Shown here: piece after piece, positions 23,780-31,947 of the stretch
Numbering within the stretch: the first letter of the stretch is position 1
Layout of the letters: the number at the start of each line of letters is the position of its first letter
Source: Chitinophagaceae bacterium
GTDB taxonomy: Bacteria; Bacteroidota; Bacteroidia; Chitinophagales; Chitinophagaceae
Direction of reading: 5' to 3'
DNA length: 33,769 nucleotides
Assembly (NCBI GenBank): GCA_014379515.1
Contig: JACMLR010000310.1
Location: 1-33,769 of the forward strand
Position numbers and translations under genes: made by a program
The notes under the pieces: model-generated
Databases searched by the model: none
The model's input: only the letters and a program-made list of their open reading frames with translations
Told to the model about the DNA's origin: nothing

Positions 23780-24499
23780 ATGAAGACATTATCCGAAACC
23801 TGGTTTGCAGATGGATATATTGATTTTGAGTTAAAGAAGTACACGCTCCTCGCCTATCTCCAGGAAATCAACAGGCAGTTTAATGAAAACAAATTGTACC
23901 CTCAGTTGTCAGACGTCATCTTTCACTACAACAACCTCGTCGCCTTTAAAGAAAACAAGAAATTTTTACAGGATCAATTTCCAAAAAAGTTTTCCGGAAT
24001 TCAGTTGCAAAAACTTGAATTGTTATACGAGCAAATCATCGAAGACGATGAACTGATGCGCGAGCTGGAAGATATTATTCTATTTTCTGCCGAGACAATG
24101 AAAAAAACAATAACAAGCGGCACAGAAATTTATGAATTTGTAGAAGACAAACTTAACATCTATCCAATTGGTCTTTTACCAATCGAAATAAACGAAGGTT
24201 ATTTTTTCCTCAGCGAAGGATCTTATCGTGATACGCGTGTGTATCAATATCGCTTAAGCTTCTTCGAAAAACGAGATGAAAAATATCGCTCTATTAAAAC
24301 AGAGTATGTTGGGCAGTATGAGCGTAGTATTGTCAATACCTACGAAGGCATAAAGCTCGACCTTATCCGGAACCGAAAAGTTCTTCCCAATCCTGCAGTC
24401 TATTCAATAGAAACTGATTTGAGTTTCCCCGTTGATGAAACATTGTTACCAATTGCGAAAAGAACGCTCGTGCGGTATATTTCATCGAAGGCAGCGTGA
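23780..24499 (+). CDS. Conserved hypothetical cytoplasmic protein
   Basis: A 239-residue protein without signal peptide or membrane helix. I do not recognise a named domain. It begins MKTLSETWFADGYIDFELKK and contains an acidic helical middle (EQIIEDDELMRELEDIILFS) and a beta-rich C-terminal half (YFFLSEGSYRDTRVYQYRLSFFEKRDEKYRSI). It appears well folded and has normal coding character; I believe similar proteins occur across Chitinophagaceae. It is monocistronic, diverging from the histidine phosphatase gene and converging on the S9 peptidase gene with an inverted repeat in between. Confidence 0.75.
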   Translation: MKTLSETWFADGYIDFELKKYTLLAYLQEINRQFNENKLYPQLSDVIFHYNNLVAFKENKKFLQDQFPKKFSGIQLQKLELLYEQIIEDDELMRELEDIILFSAETMKKTITSGTEIYEFVEDKLNIYPIGLLPIEINEGYFFLSEGSYRDTRVYQYRLSFFEKRDEKYRSIKTEYVGQYERSIVNTYEGIKLDLIRNRKVLPNPAVYSIETDLSFPVDETLLPIAKRTLVRYISSKAA

Positions 24500-24530
24500 T
24501 ATTGCAACAGTGTGTGCAGTATGGAGATTA

Positions 24531-24596
24531 GAATATCGAATATAGAATGTAGCTGTTGCGCGTCCAGCGACATTCTATATTCTATATTCTATATTC
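24531..24596. repeat. Inverted repeat with tandem 7-mer between convergent genes
   Basis: A 20-base left arm (24531-24550) and right arm (24570-24589) are inverted copies with one mismatch, around a 19-base centre that adds a GCTG/CAGC stem (24552-24555, 24565-24568). The right side runs on as three and a half copies of ATTCTAT (24572-24596). The structure sits between two stop codons, so it could end transcription in both directions, and it resembles dispersed intergenic repeats of this phylum. Confidence 0.7.
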
Positions 24597-24600
24597 AGAA

Positions 24601-27549
24601 CTAGAAAGCCTTTTTCTCTGCGGAAGTTTCCGTCCCCCACTCTATTCCTTTTACAGTTGCAGGAACACCATCGGTAATCCATTTCGCTGGTGGCGCACCT
24701 TTCAGGTGATAGTCAAAAAATTGCGAAAGTCGAATCGAGAGATCTTTCCTGTTTCTTCTTTCAACCAGGTTATGATCTTCATCATTGTACTGGAGCATCC
24801 ATACTTTCTTATTGAGTCTCCGGAGTGCAGTGAAATATTCAATTCCCTGGTACCAGGGAACTGCACCATCTTTATCGTTGTGCATGATCAGTATGGGCGT
24901 TGTTACTTTATCTGCAGTAAACAGTGGTGAGTTCTTAATGTACAAATCGCGTTTCTGCCATAACGTTCCACCAATCCGGCTTTGAGAGTGTTCATATTGG
25001 AATTGACGGTTCAAGCCGCTACCCCAGCGGATTCCACCATAAGCACTGGTCATATTGGCTACTGGCGCACCCGCACCGGCGGCTGCAAACATTTTTGTAC
25101 GGGTAACTAAATATGCAACCTGGTAACCACCCCAACTTTGACCCTGGATAGCCATCTTCGTGCTGTCTACATATGGCAACTTTGATAAAACCTTTGCGGC
25201 AGAAACAACAGAATTGTATGCGCTTTCACCCGGGTTTCCATCTTTATAATAAATGTTCGGATCAAACACCAGGTACCCGTTGCTAACGAAGTAAGGGATA
25301 TTGATGGTTGAAGCACTTGGCGCGGGTGTACGATAGTTATACAATCCATCCGCGTCGCGTTCGTAGAAATAAAATATGACAGGATATTTTTTCTTGGGAT
25401 CGAAGTTCTCCGGTTTGAACAATAAACCTTCTGATTCTTTTCCGTCAAACATTTTCCATTTTACTAATTCCGCACTCAGCCAATTGTAGTCTTTTTGTTG
25501 TTGGGCGATGTCTGTAAGTTTATTAAACTCTTTCAGATCTCCTGTCCAGAAAAGTTCAGATTCATTGATATTGGATTTCTGAACGATGAAGCGATCACTT
25601 TTCTTTGCTTTGATAACACTATTGAACGAAGCTGGAAGTGAATTGATTTGAACCGGTTTCACTTTCTTCGCGAGGTCGAGTGTATAGAAACCCTCATACT
25701 TTGTAGAGAAATTGAACGAGCGTAATAACACCTGCTCACCATCTTTGATAAAACGATTCTCGTTATCAGTGCGAACATATCTCAACTCAGCTTTCGTTGC
25801 CCGGCCGATACCATGAGTAATGTTTACAGGCGCCGATTTTCCTTGCGGATCAACTTCCCATATATCGTATTTGTCGTAGATTAAAACAGTCTGGTCGTTC
25901 TCCGTCCATGATGGTGCGCCGTGTGGTGGCGGATCATCCGGGTGATCATCTTCCTCATCCCACAAAGGAAACTTGATGTCTTTGCTGATGTTGGTCGACA
26001 CGCCGGATTCAACATTGTAAGTGAAATAATTCTTTGCTTTCCAATCGTACCAAAGAACAAACCTGCCTTTCGGCGAAATCGAATAAAAGGCACGTAGCTT
26101 ATCAGAAACTTTTTTTCTCGAGCCATCTTTGGTAGAGATAAGATATGCGGTTTGCCTTGCGAAACCTTCCCACTGGGCAGAAACACGACTGTCTTTGCTT
26201 GATGTTGCCATCACAAAATCCGCGTTGCCTTCATCGGCCAGGGATACATTTTCTGCATCTTCTGCGCCAAGTGTAACAGGCCTGGAATCGGTACCATTAA
26301 AAACGGCGAGGTAACTGCGGCGCAGTTCCTGGGAGGCGTTCACCAATTGCTGCGGTTGCAGATAATCGTCATTGTAATGCCATACATCCAATCGGGCAGT
26401 TTCAAAATCAACGAGGGTCGTATCCTTTGGTTTACGAATTTGTGTTAGTCCAAAAAATAATTTATTTCCATTTTGACTGAACTGGTTATTATAATCCGGG
26501 CTAACAGTTAATCCCTTTACAACTCCATCGGTATTTCTATCTGCACGAAGAGTCGCACTGTCATTGCCTGCTTTGAAATAATAAAGTTTATAAAATTTGG
26601 TGAGTGCTTTTACTGCGCTATCCCGTTCGGCAACGAAAGCCAACTGTGTACCTGCCTCATCGATTGCATAACTTTTCGCGTCATTGAATTTCCTGAAGAT
26701 AGTGTCGCTCTTTCCGTTGCTGGTACTAACCCAAACCAATGCTGCCTGGCTCAGTGTATCACTGTTTTTGCGCGTCGTCTCTATCAATAAAACATTGCCG
26801 GGTTCGCTAAAGAAATACTCGGCAACCAAGGGATACTTCTTTTCTTCTTTTGTAACGAGATTATACAATATCAATTCAGTTCCTTCTTCAACTGGGTCAG
26901 TCGGTTTCGTCGCCGGCTTGACATCCTTTTTCGGTGCCTGCAAAACGGTTAGACCTTTAATCTTTGCCTCATTTGCTTTGTTCCGAATGCTATCTACAAC
27001 GCGCATAAGGCTGTCTGCCATGCGCGTCAGGTTGTTCAATTGCGTAAGTGAATCCAATGCAGCTTTCGGTTTTCCTGGTTCAGAAAGGGCTTTCTCGAGA
27101 TGATAAGCGATCCAAACGCCATCGCCTTTTTCTGGTGTTTTAAAGTTTTTTACTCTTGGAATTTTGCGGACGCTGTCCAGCCCCAATTCCATAATACCGA
27201 GCGTATCCTTCGGCATTTCGTCGGGACGCTTCTTTTTTATTCTTGCATCACGCGTGTCCTTAAATGCAGGACGAATTTTAAATACCAGGTATTTGTTATT
27301 TTCTGAAAATCGGGGAAGGTAACCGCGCGGAATTTCTTTTTTAAAACTGTTATCGAGTCCATGAATATACATGGTTCCATCACCTTCTTGCGGGTTGATG
27401 CTATAGACGACCCATTTGCCGTCACTGCTGATACTCCGTTCCCCTGCACTTTTCCAGCCATCATAAACGCTATGTTCAAGCGGTTTTTTTTGTGCGAGTA
27501 AAATAGCAGGTAGAAATAGCGCAACGGCCAGCTGCAATACATTTTTCAT
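24601..27549 (-). CDS. S9 family serine peptidase (prolyl oligopeptidase/DPP type)
   Basis: A 982-residue exported peptidase, starting at the ATG at 27549; a signal peptide ends ILLA before Gln. The first about 690 residues form the beta-propeller typical of the family, with repeated blade segments (SSDGKWVVYSINP, SENNKYLVFKI, ISPKGRFVLWYDWKAKNYF). The alpha/beta-hydrolase domain at the C-terminus carries the triad: Ser805 in GQSWGGYQ, Asp894 in HNDKDGAVPW and His926 in DEDHNL. Such enzymes cut short peptides, often after Pro or Ala, in the periplasm. An upstream extension of the frame to 27675 is not supported. It lies 58 bp after the EamA gene on the same strand. Confidence 0.93.
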   Translation of the reverse strand: MKNVLQLAVALFLPAILLAQKKPLEHSVYDGWKSAGERSISSDGKWVVYSINPQEGDGTMYIHGLDNSFKKEIPRGYLPRFSENNKYLVFKIRPAFKDTRDARIKKKRPDEMPKDTLGIMELGLDSVRKIPRVKNFKTPEKGDGVWIAYHLEKALSEPGKPKAALDSLTQLNNLTRMADSLMRVVDSIRNKANEAKIKGLTVLQAPKKDVKPATKPTDPVEEGTELILYNLVTKEEKKYPLVAEYFFSEPGNVLLIETTRKNSDTLSQAALVWVSTSNGKSDTIFRKFNDAKSYAIDEAGTQLAFVAERDSAVKALTKFYKLYYFKAGNDSATLRADRNTDGVVKGLTVSPDYNNQFSQNGNKLFFGLTQIRKPKDTTLVDFETARLDVWHYNDDYLQPQQLVNASQELRRSYLAVFNGTDSRPVTLGAEDAENVSLADEGNADFVMATSSKDSRVSAQWEGFARQTAYLISTKDGSRKKVSDKLRAFYSISPKGRFVLWYDWKAKNYFTYNVESGVSTNISKDIKFPLWDEEDDHPDDPPPHGAPSWTENDQTVLIYDKYDIWEVDPQGKSAPVNITHGIGRATKAELRYVRTDNENRFIKDGEQVLLRSFNFSTKYEGFYTLDLAKKVKPVQINSLPASFNSVIKAKKSDRFIVQKSNINESELFWTGDLKEFNKLTDIAQQQKDYNWLSAELVKWKMFDGKESEGLLFKPENFDPKKKYPVIFYFYERDADGLYNYRTPAPSASTINIPYFVSNGYLVFDPNIYYKDGNPGESAYNSVVSAAKVLSKLPYVDSTKMAIQGQSWGGYQVAYLVTRTKMFAAAGAGAPVANMTSAYGGIRWGSGLNRQFQYEHSQSRIGGTLWQKRDLYIKNSPLFTADKVTTPILIMHNDKDGAVPWYQGIEYFTALRRLNKKVWMLQYNDEDHNLVERRNRKDLSIRLSQFFDYHLKGAPPAKWITDGVPATVKGIEWGTETSAEKKAF

Positions 27550-27607
27550 TCCAGTAGTTTTTGGTAGCTTGAAGATAACGCATGAAGCTGCTACACGGAA
27601 TTTTTTA

Positions 27608-28504
27608 CTAATTGTTTTGATGAATGGCAGATGGATTTTTCCGATCGCGATAAACGCGGATGGTTTGCAGTACAACGGCGAGTAAAATCAGGCTCAATCC
27701 TGCATAAAAGCCACCAGTGAGCAGTTCATTTTCCTGGTAAACGAGGAAGGCCAGAATGATTCCATAAACCGGCTCGAGGTTATAGGTTAGGTTAACGGTA
27801 AACGCGGAGATCTTTTTTAAGGCATTCGCGGAAAGTTGAAATGCCCAAACAGAACATAGCCACGCGAGGATCAAAAGCCATCCCCAGTCGGATGATGTTG
27901 GAAAAAAATAATTTGTTGGAAACAAATAGACATAAACAGGCATCAACACCGTAAGCGCCAACAACCCGCCGGTGAGTTCATAGGTCATTAATGTTTCTGT
28001 ATTCATTCGCTTCACAAAAATGCCGTTGCAGATCGGGAAAATCGATCCTAAAAAAGCGGAAACCAGTCCAACAAGGATCCCGGTTTTGTACGCGGGATCG
28101 AAATGAAAGATGATGAAAATCCCCGCCATCACTAAGAGGCCAAGTAATAATTCGACAGCGCGAAATTTTCTGCCTGTAATGAGTGGTTCGAGAATCGCAG
28201 TAAAAAAACCGACCGCAGAAAAACAAACAAGTGCAACGGACACGGTTGAATATTTGATCGAAGCAAAAAAAGTCACCCAATGCAGAGAAGCAATTACGCC
28301 AACACCAGCAACCTTCATGATGTCTTTTTTACTAAGCCGATGCAGCTTCTTCATCAATGCAAATAAAATCCACATCGTGACGGCGCTGATAAGTAATCTC
28401 CACCACACAAGTAATGCTGCATTAAGTTCAATAAGACGACCTAAGATTCCGGTCAACCCGGCAAGAAAAACAGCAAGATGAAGTTGGATGAAGGCTTTCC
28501 GCAT
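27608..28504 (-). CDS. EamA/DMT family transporter
   Basis: A 298-residue inner membrane protein with ten hydrophobic helices arranged as two EamA repeats (about 5-140 and 150-288), as in drug/metabolite transporters. Typical elements are LNAALLVWWRLLISAVTMW in the first repeat and an equivalent NLTYNLEPVYGIILAFLVYQENELLTGGFYAGLSLIL in the second. The substrate is unknown; the family exports amino acids, nucleotides-sugar precursors or metabolites. It sits 27 bp after the glycosyltransferase gene, probably in one transcript. Confidence 0.9.
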   Translation of the reverse strand: MRKAFIQLHLAVFLAGLTGILGRLIELNAALLVWWRLLISAVTMWILFALMKKLHRLSKKDIMKVAGVGVIASLHWVTFFASIKYSTVSVALVCFSAVGFFTAILEPLITGRKFRAVELLLGLLVMAGIFIIFHFDPAYKTGILVGLVSAFLGSIFPICNGIFVKRMNTETLMTYELTGGLLALTVLMPVYVYLFPTNYFFPTSSDWGWLLILAWLCSVWAFQLSANALKKISAFTVNLTYNLEPVYGIILAFLVYQENELLTGGFYAGLSLILLAVVLQTIRVYRDRKNPSAIHQNN

Positions 28505-28531
28505 AGAAGCGGCAAAGATGGGTAAAAAGGA

Positions 28532-29326
28532 TCACTTACTTTTAGCAAGTACCTCATCGCGGGAGACGGACGGAAAAGCACTGCCCGTATTTTTTACACG
28601 ATTGTTGTAATCCTTGAACAAGCTATACCAGCGCAATTTCAGAACGCCGAGAATGCCTTCTTTCACAATTCCCTTATGCATTTTCGAAACACCGTATTTG
28701 CGATCTTCAAAAATGATTGGAACTTCTTTGATTTTGAAACCGAGTTTCCAGGCAGCAAATTTCATTTCAATTTGAAACGCATATCCCAAAAATGTTATCT
28801 CATCGAGATTAATTGATTCGAGCACCTCCCGTTTGTAACAAACAAAACCTGCAGTAGTATCTTTTATAGGGATCCAGGTAATGATGCGTGTATAAAGCGA
28901 CCCTCCCTGGGAAAGTATGCGTCGGTCTCTTGGCCAGTTGATTGTACCTCCACCTTTCACGTAGCGGGAACCAATAGCCATATCCGCACCATCAACCTGA
29001 CAAGCTTCATAAAGACGACGCAAATCAAATGGGTTGTGCGAGAAGTCTGCATCCATCTCAAAAATAAAGTGGTACCCTTTTGCAAGTGACCATTTGAAAC
29101 CATGGATGTACGCAGTACCCAGTCCAAGTTTTCCTTTTCGTTCTTCCAAAAATAATTGTTCGGGAAATTTTTGTTGAAGGTCTTTTACGATGCCTGCAGT
29201 ATCATCTGGAGAGCCATCGTCTATTACGAGTATATGAAACTGCTGCTCCAAGGAAAAAATTGTCTCGATGATTTTGGCAATATTTTCCCTTTCGTTGTAA
29301 GTAGGTATGATCACGATCTTTTCCAA
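28532..29326 (-). CDS. Polyprenol monophosphomannose synthase-like glycosyltransferase (GT2), TTG start
   Basis: A 264-residue cytoplasmic GT2 enzyme of the dolichol-phosphate mannose synthase (DPM1) type, which moves a sugar from a nucleotide donor to a polyprenyl phosphate. Motifs: IPTYNERENI (7-16), DDGSPDD (36-42), KLGLGTAYIHGFKW, the metal-binding DAD in FEMDADFSHNP (92-94), IGSRYVKGGG and LSQGGSLYTRIITWIPIKDTTAGFVCYKREVLE. No C-terminal membrane helices, so it is the soluble form. A stop codon (TAG) lies four codons upstream of a TTG, and no ATG fits between, so translation should begin at that TTG (29326), giving MEKIVIIPTYNE as in homologues. Confidence 0.9.
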   Translation of the reverse strand: MEKIVIIPTYNERENIAKIIETIFSLEQQFHILVIDDGSPDDTAGIVKDLQQKFPEQLFLEERKGKLGLGTAYIHGFKWSLAKGYHFIFEMDADFSHNPFDLRRLYEACQVDGADMAIGSRYVKGGGTINWPRDRRILSQGGSLYTRIITWIPIKDTTAGFVCYKREVLESINLDEITFLGYAFQIEMKFAAWKLGFKIKEVPIIFEDRKYGVSKMHKGIVKEGILGVLKLRWYSLFKDYNNRVKNTGSAFPSVSRDEVLAKSK

Positions 29327-29349
29327 AAGCCAGGCCTAATGTTAGATAC

Positions 29350-29377
29350 CGAAAATAAGGTTTTTAAAAGTCTTCAA
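29350..29377 (-). promoter_or_regulatory. Possible promoter of the glycosyltransferase gene
   Basis: TTG (29377-29375), a 17-base spacer, TATTTTCG (29357-29350), one base off TAnnTTTG. The expected start near 29344 is about 18 bases before the TTG start codon. Confidence 0.35.
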
Positions 29378-29404
29378 TGTGCACATAATATGAACCTATG
29401 AAAT

Positions 29405-30172
29405 TTATTCCTTCTTTAACAACGTGCGATTTAAAATTTCAGTGAGCTTCTGTTTTGTATGCAGCGGAAAATCGCCCTTCATCATCCAATCGTAATATTG
29501 CGGTTCCGCTTTTAGTACATCTGCGACTGATCTTCCCTTATGTTTTCCGAAGTTGAATACTTCGACACCTTTCTCCATACCAAACCTGCGGGCAAAGTCA
29601 ACAAGATCTTCTTCACCTGTAACTTTTAAAACTGTTTCAACGCTAGTCCCTAGTTGGGGATATTTCAGTAGTTGTGCCTGTAAAATTTCCCATGTGGCGG
29701 ATGCATCAACTTCAGCACTATGCGCACCATCTAAATTTTTATTGCAATAAAAACGATAGGCGGCTGACAAGGTGCGTTGTTCCATCATATGAAAGATCTT
29801 CTGCACATCAACCAGCTTTCGTCCATTTAAATCGAATGGCAAACCCGCCCGGATAAATTCTTCCGCAAGCATCGGTATATCGAAGCGGTTGGAGTTATAC
29901 CCTCCTAAATCACAATTCTCAATAAACTGCTTTACTTCATTGGAAACCTGTTTAAAAGTTGGGGCATCTTTCACCATTTCGTCCGTGATTCCGTGGATGT
30001 CACTTGACGTTTTGGGAATGGGCATTTCCGGATTGATCAGCTTTCTTTTGACAACCTGAGTTCCGTCTGGCGAGATTTTGACGATTGCAAGTTCCAGAAT
30101 GCGATCGATACCAAGGTTAATACCAGTCGTTTCAAGATCAATAAAAGCAAGGGATCTGTTTAATTGGAGCAT
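29405..30172 (-). CDS. DEDDh 3'-5' exonuclease with C-terminal ExoX-like segment
   Basis: A 255-residue protein of the DnaQ-like superfamily, starting at the ATG at 30172. The five catalytic residues of the DEDDh type are visible: Asp12 and Glu14 in FIDLETTG, Asp98 in NSNRFDIPML, His151 and Asp156 in GAHSAEVDA. After the exonuclease domain, residues about 200-245 (FNFGKHKGRSVADVLKAEPQYYDWMMKGDFPLHTKQKL) form a separate small segment that resembles the C-terminal domain of exonuclease X-like proteins. It should act on DNA or RNA ends in repair or turnover; a proofreading subunit role is less likely. The frame is open upstream to 30259, but the ATG at 30172 begins right at the conserved core. 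Confidence 0.9.
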   Translation of the reverse strand: MLQLNRSLAFIDLETTGINLGIDRILELAIVKISPDGTQVVKRKLINPEMPIPKTSSDIHGITDEMVKDAPTFKQVSNEVKQFIENCDLGGYNSNRFDIPMLAEEFIRAGLPFDLNGRKLVDVQKIFHMMEQRTLSAAYRFYCNKNLDGAHSAEVDASATWEILQAQLLKYPQLGTSVETVLKVTGEEDLVDFARRFGMEKGVEVFNFGKHKGRSVADVLKAEPQYYDWMMKGDFPLHTKQKLTEILNRTLLKKE

Positions 30173-30215
30173 GTCAGGAAGATAAGATAACGAACAATGA
30201 TTAAGGTGTCGGGCG

Positions 30216-30223
30216 CAAATGTA
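30216..30223 (-). promoter_or_regulatory. -7 box of the exonuclease gene
   Basis: TACATTTG on the minus strand, an exact TAnnTTTG match; expected start near 30210, leader about 38 bases. No -33 TTG at the usual distance. Confidence 0.42.
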
Positions 30224-30309
30224 AGGATTCCTTTTAGCTATCACTTGAAAGCGAAGCACCTAAAGCACCATCATTTAGCAAAAAAAAGCATTTCTTGCCA
30301 GTGGGCGAC

Positions 30310-30340
30310 TTGCATAAGCGGGATTTTATGCTTTACTTTG
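30310..30340 (+). promoter_or_regulatory. Possible promoter of the small lipoprotein gene
   Basis: TTG (30310-30312), a 20-base spacer and TTACTTTG (30333-30340), one base off TAnnTTTG. It would give a leader of about 129 bases, long for this window. Confidence 0.25.
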
Positions 30341-30475
30341 ATTTGGTATTTATCCAATCCCTCCGAAAATTCTCCCCCTTTAACACAAGATTGATCCGCC
30401 TCCTTTGAATTACCTGGTGATCGCAAGACCTTTTTTGATCCATCAGGCTTATTTCAAATTCATAAATACCACAAA

Positions 30476-30613
30476 ATGAAAAGAACATTTGTATTAGTTG
30501 CTGTTTTAATGATTGTAGTTACGACTATCACCTCATGCGCTTCTTCAAAAGGAATGTCAAAAGGCGGTTGCAAAGGAACTCAGGGCTTTGTTGGATACGG
30601 CGCTAAACGCTAA
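30476..30613 (+). CDS. Small lipoprotein, 45 residues
   Basis: ATG at 30476, stop TAA at 30611-30613. The protein has a signal peptide (MKRTFVLVAVLMIVVTTITSC) with lipobox ITSC (Cys21), and a mature part of only 25 residues, ASSKGMSKGGCKGTQGFVGYGAKR after the Cys: Gly- and Lys-rich, with a second Cys. I remember similar tiny lipoproteins (CxGxxxFVGYG-like ends) in Bacteroidota, function unknown. A strong hairpin terminator 25 bases downstream supports a real, separately ended transcript. Confidence 0.75.
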   Translation: MKRTFVLVAVLMIVVTTITSCASSKGMSKGGCKGTQGFVGYGAKR

Positions 30614-30637
30614 CCCTTTTCCCATAAGTCATTGTCG

Positions 30638-30661
30638 AGGTTGCCATGGCAACCTTTTTTT
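30638..30661 (+). terminator. Intrinsic terminator after the small lipoprotein gene
   Basis: AGGTTGCCATGGCAACCT is a perfect 18-bp palindrome (7-8 bp stem with a tight loop), followed by seven T (30655-30661). Confidence 0.82.
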
Positions 30662-30728
30662 ATTGGCATAATAGCTGGTATAGAACTAATAATAATCAGC
30701 ATTGTTATCCTTTTAAAGCGGACCTATC

Positions 30729-31073
30729 ATGAATTGGATTAGTCTTACAACAGCAGAACAACTTGAAGAAATCAAGGAGAAATCAAAATCAACCCCTCAA
30801 TTGATTTTCAAACATAGCATTCGGTGCGGTACCAGTGCGATGGTAAAAAACAGGCTTGATACGGGCACTGCTCCTTCGACGATCGACTTCTACTATCTTG
30901 ATCTGATTAATTACCGTGCTATATCCAACCAGGTGGCCGATGAATTCATGGTATCTCACGAATCACCACAAATCCTGTTGATCAGCAACGGTGAATGTGT
31001 GTATGATGAAAGTCATATCGGCATTAAAATGCGCGACATTGAACAAAAAGCGTCGGAACTAATTCGACAATAG
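30729..31073 (+). CDS. ytxJ: YtxJ-type monothiol bacilliredoxin
   Basis: A 114-residue thioredoxin-fold protein of the YtxJ (BrxC-like, DUF2847) family, which removes bacillithiol or similar low-molecular-weight thiols from protein cysteines. The N-terminal part (NWISLTTAEQLEEIKEKSKSTPQLIFKHSIRCGTS) carries a single active-site Cys33 in RCGTS, where relatives commonly have RCxxS. The FYYLDLINYRAISNQVA and SPQILLISNGECVYDESH segments are the expected later parts with the cis-Pro loop (ESPQ). A second Cys (in GECVY) is not in the usual active-site position. It suggests that this organism uses bacillithiol-type redox chemistry. Monocistronic; converges with the next gene. Confidence 0.88.
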   Translation: MNWISLTTAEQLEEIKEKSKSTPQLIFKHSIRCGTSAMVKNRLDTGTAPSTIDFYYLDLINYRAISNQVADEFMVSHESPQILLISNGECVYDESHIGIKMRDIEQKASELIRQ

Positions 31074-31089
31074 ATGAGGAAAATCAATT

Positions 31090-31947
31090 CTATTTTTTAG
31101 GATAATAGAACAGGTTGACAGAAGATGCGAATCCTTTCTCGCTCAGCGTAAAAAATCCACCTTTCAACGCAAACGCGATTGCCTCTCCCAATGGCTCTTG
31201 TTTATAACCTAACGTGGTTGATTTTGATTTGAGGGCATCGGCTACAGTTTGTCCGGCAGTTCGTCTATAGTATTGAATGGCCATGTAAGTTTTTATCAGC
31301 AGCTCGCTTCCATTTGCAGAGATAGCCGCACTTACAACACCGGCATACGGCAACGTTCCAACCAATTCAGCAACTGCAATTGTGGTAGTACTGAATGGAT
31401 CTTTCAATACGTATATCCGCGATGGCATGTCACGCTTAGTAATGATGTAAATGTTTTTGCTGATGGGATCAACTATAAAACCTTCGGCGTCGTGTGGGCC
31501 ATCAGGATAGCTAAAAGAAATTTTTTCGATAGTACGAACAGTATCAGTGGTAGCTGTTGGCTCATCAAATCGGTAAAAGGCATAGTCGGTAAAAACCCTG
31601 CCGTTATCGCCAATCTCACCAATATAAATTTTGCCATTGCTAAGCGCGATGTCTTCCCAATCGCGATTCGTAGCTCCGGCAATATGGACGGTGTTTTTAA
31701 CGGTACCATCGTGACTGAGCAAATGCAACTGAGGAGGATTGCCACTGTCCTCTTCGACCCAGATATGGCCTGGATTCTTTTTACTGTCGGCAATGCCCGA
31801 CCCTTCATTGATGATTGGGGTAACCAGTTTGGAAACAGGCACGGTGTCGTAAATAAGCACAATAGGTTCGGCTACTGCCTTCCCGGTACAGGCTGGGAGA
31901 AGAAACGGCAACGCGAAAGCTGCAGCGCACACGAGTATTTTTCTCAA
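31090..31947 (-). CDS. Propeller-like lipoprotein of unknown function, TTG start
   Basis: A 285-residue protein. The signal peptide has the lipobox LPAC (Cys20). The mature part has repeated strand-turn units of a beta-propeller: NEGSGIADSKKNPGHIWVEEDSG, TNRDWEDIALSNGKIYIGEIGDNG, PHDAEGFIVDPISKNIYIITKRD and LGEAIAFALKGGFFTLSEKG. Such NRDWED ... GDNG proteins are common in Bacteroidota and uncharacterised, often labelled as PE-PGRS-like or phytase-like without evidence. A TAA stop lies five codons upstream of a TTG at 31947; no ATG fits, so the TTG is the start. A TACCTTCG box at 31979-31972 may be its -7 element. Confidence 0.8.
   Translation of the reverse strand: MRKILVCAAAFALPFLLPACTGKAVAEPIVLIYDTVPVSKLVTPIINEGSGIADSKKNPGHIWVEEDSGNPPQLHLLSHDGTVKNTVHIAGATNRDWEDIALSNGKIYIGEIGDNGRVFTDYAFYRFDEPTATTDTVRTIEKISFSYPDGPHDAEGFIVDPISKNIYIITKRDMPSRIYVLKDPFSTTTIAVAELVGTLPYAGVVSAAISANGSELLIKTYMAIQYYRRTAGQTVADALKSKSTTLGYKQEPLGEAIAFALKGGFFTLSEKGFASSVNLFYYPKK

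Larger units (their letters stand above)
30173..30475. other. 303-bp intergenic region between divergent genes
   Basis: No coding frame of note. It contains -7 boxes for both neighbours (30216-30223 minus, 30333-30340 plus) and a leader of about 130 bases before the small lipoprotein gene. No riboswitch pattern that I recognise. Confidence 0.5.

Noticed and set aside
24572-24596. CRISPR array
   Set aside because: The 7-base tandem units have no spacers and no cas genes are near.
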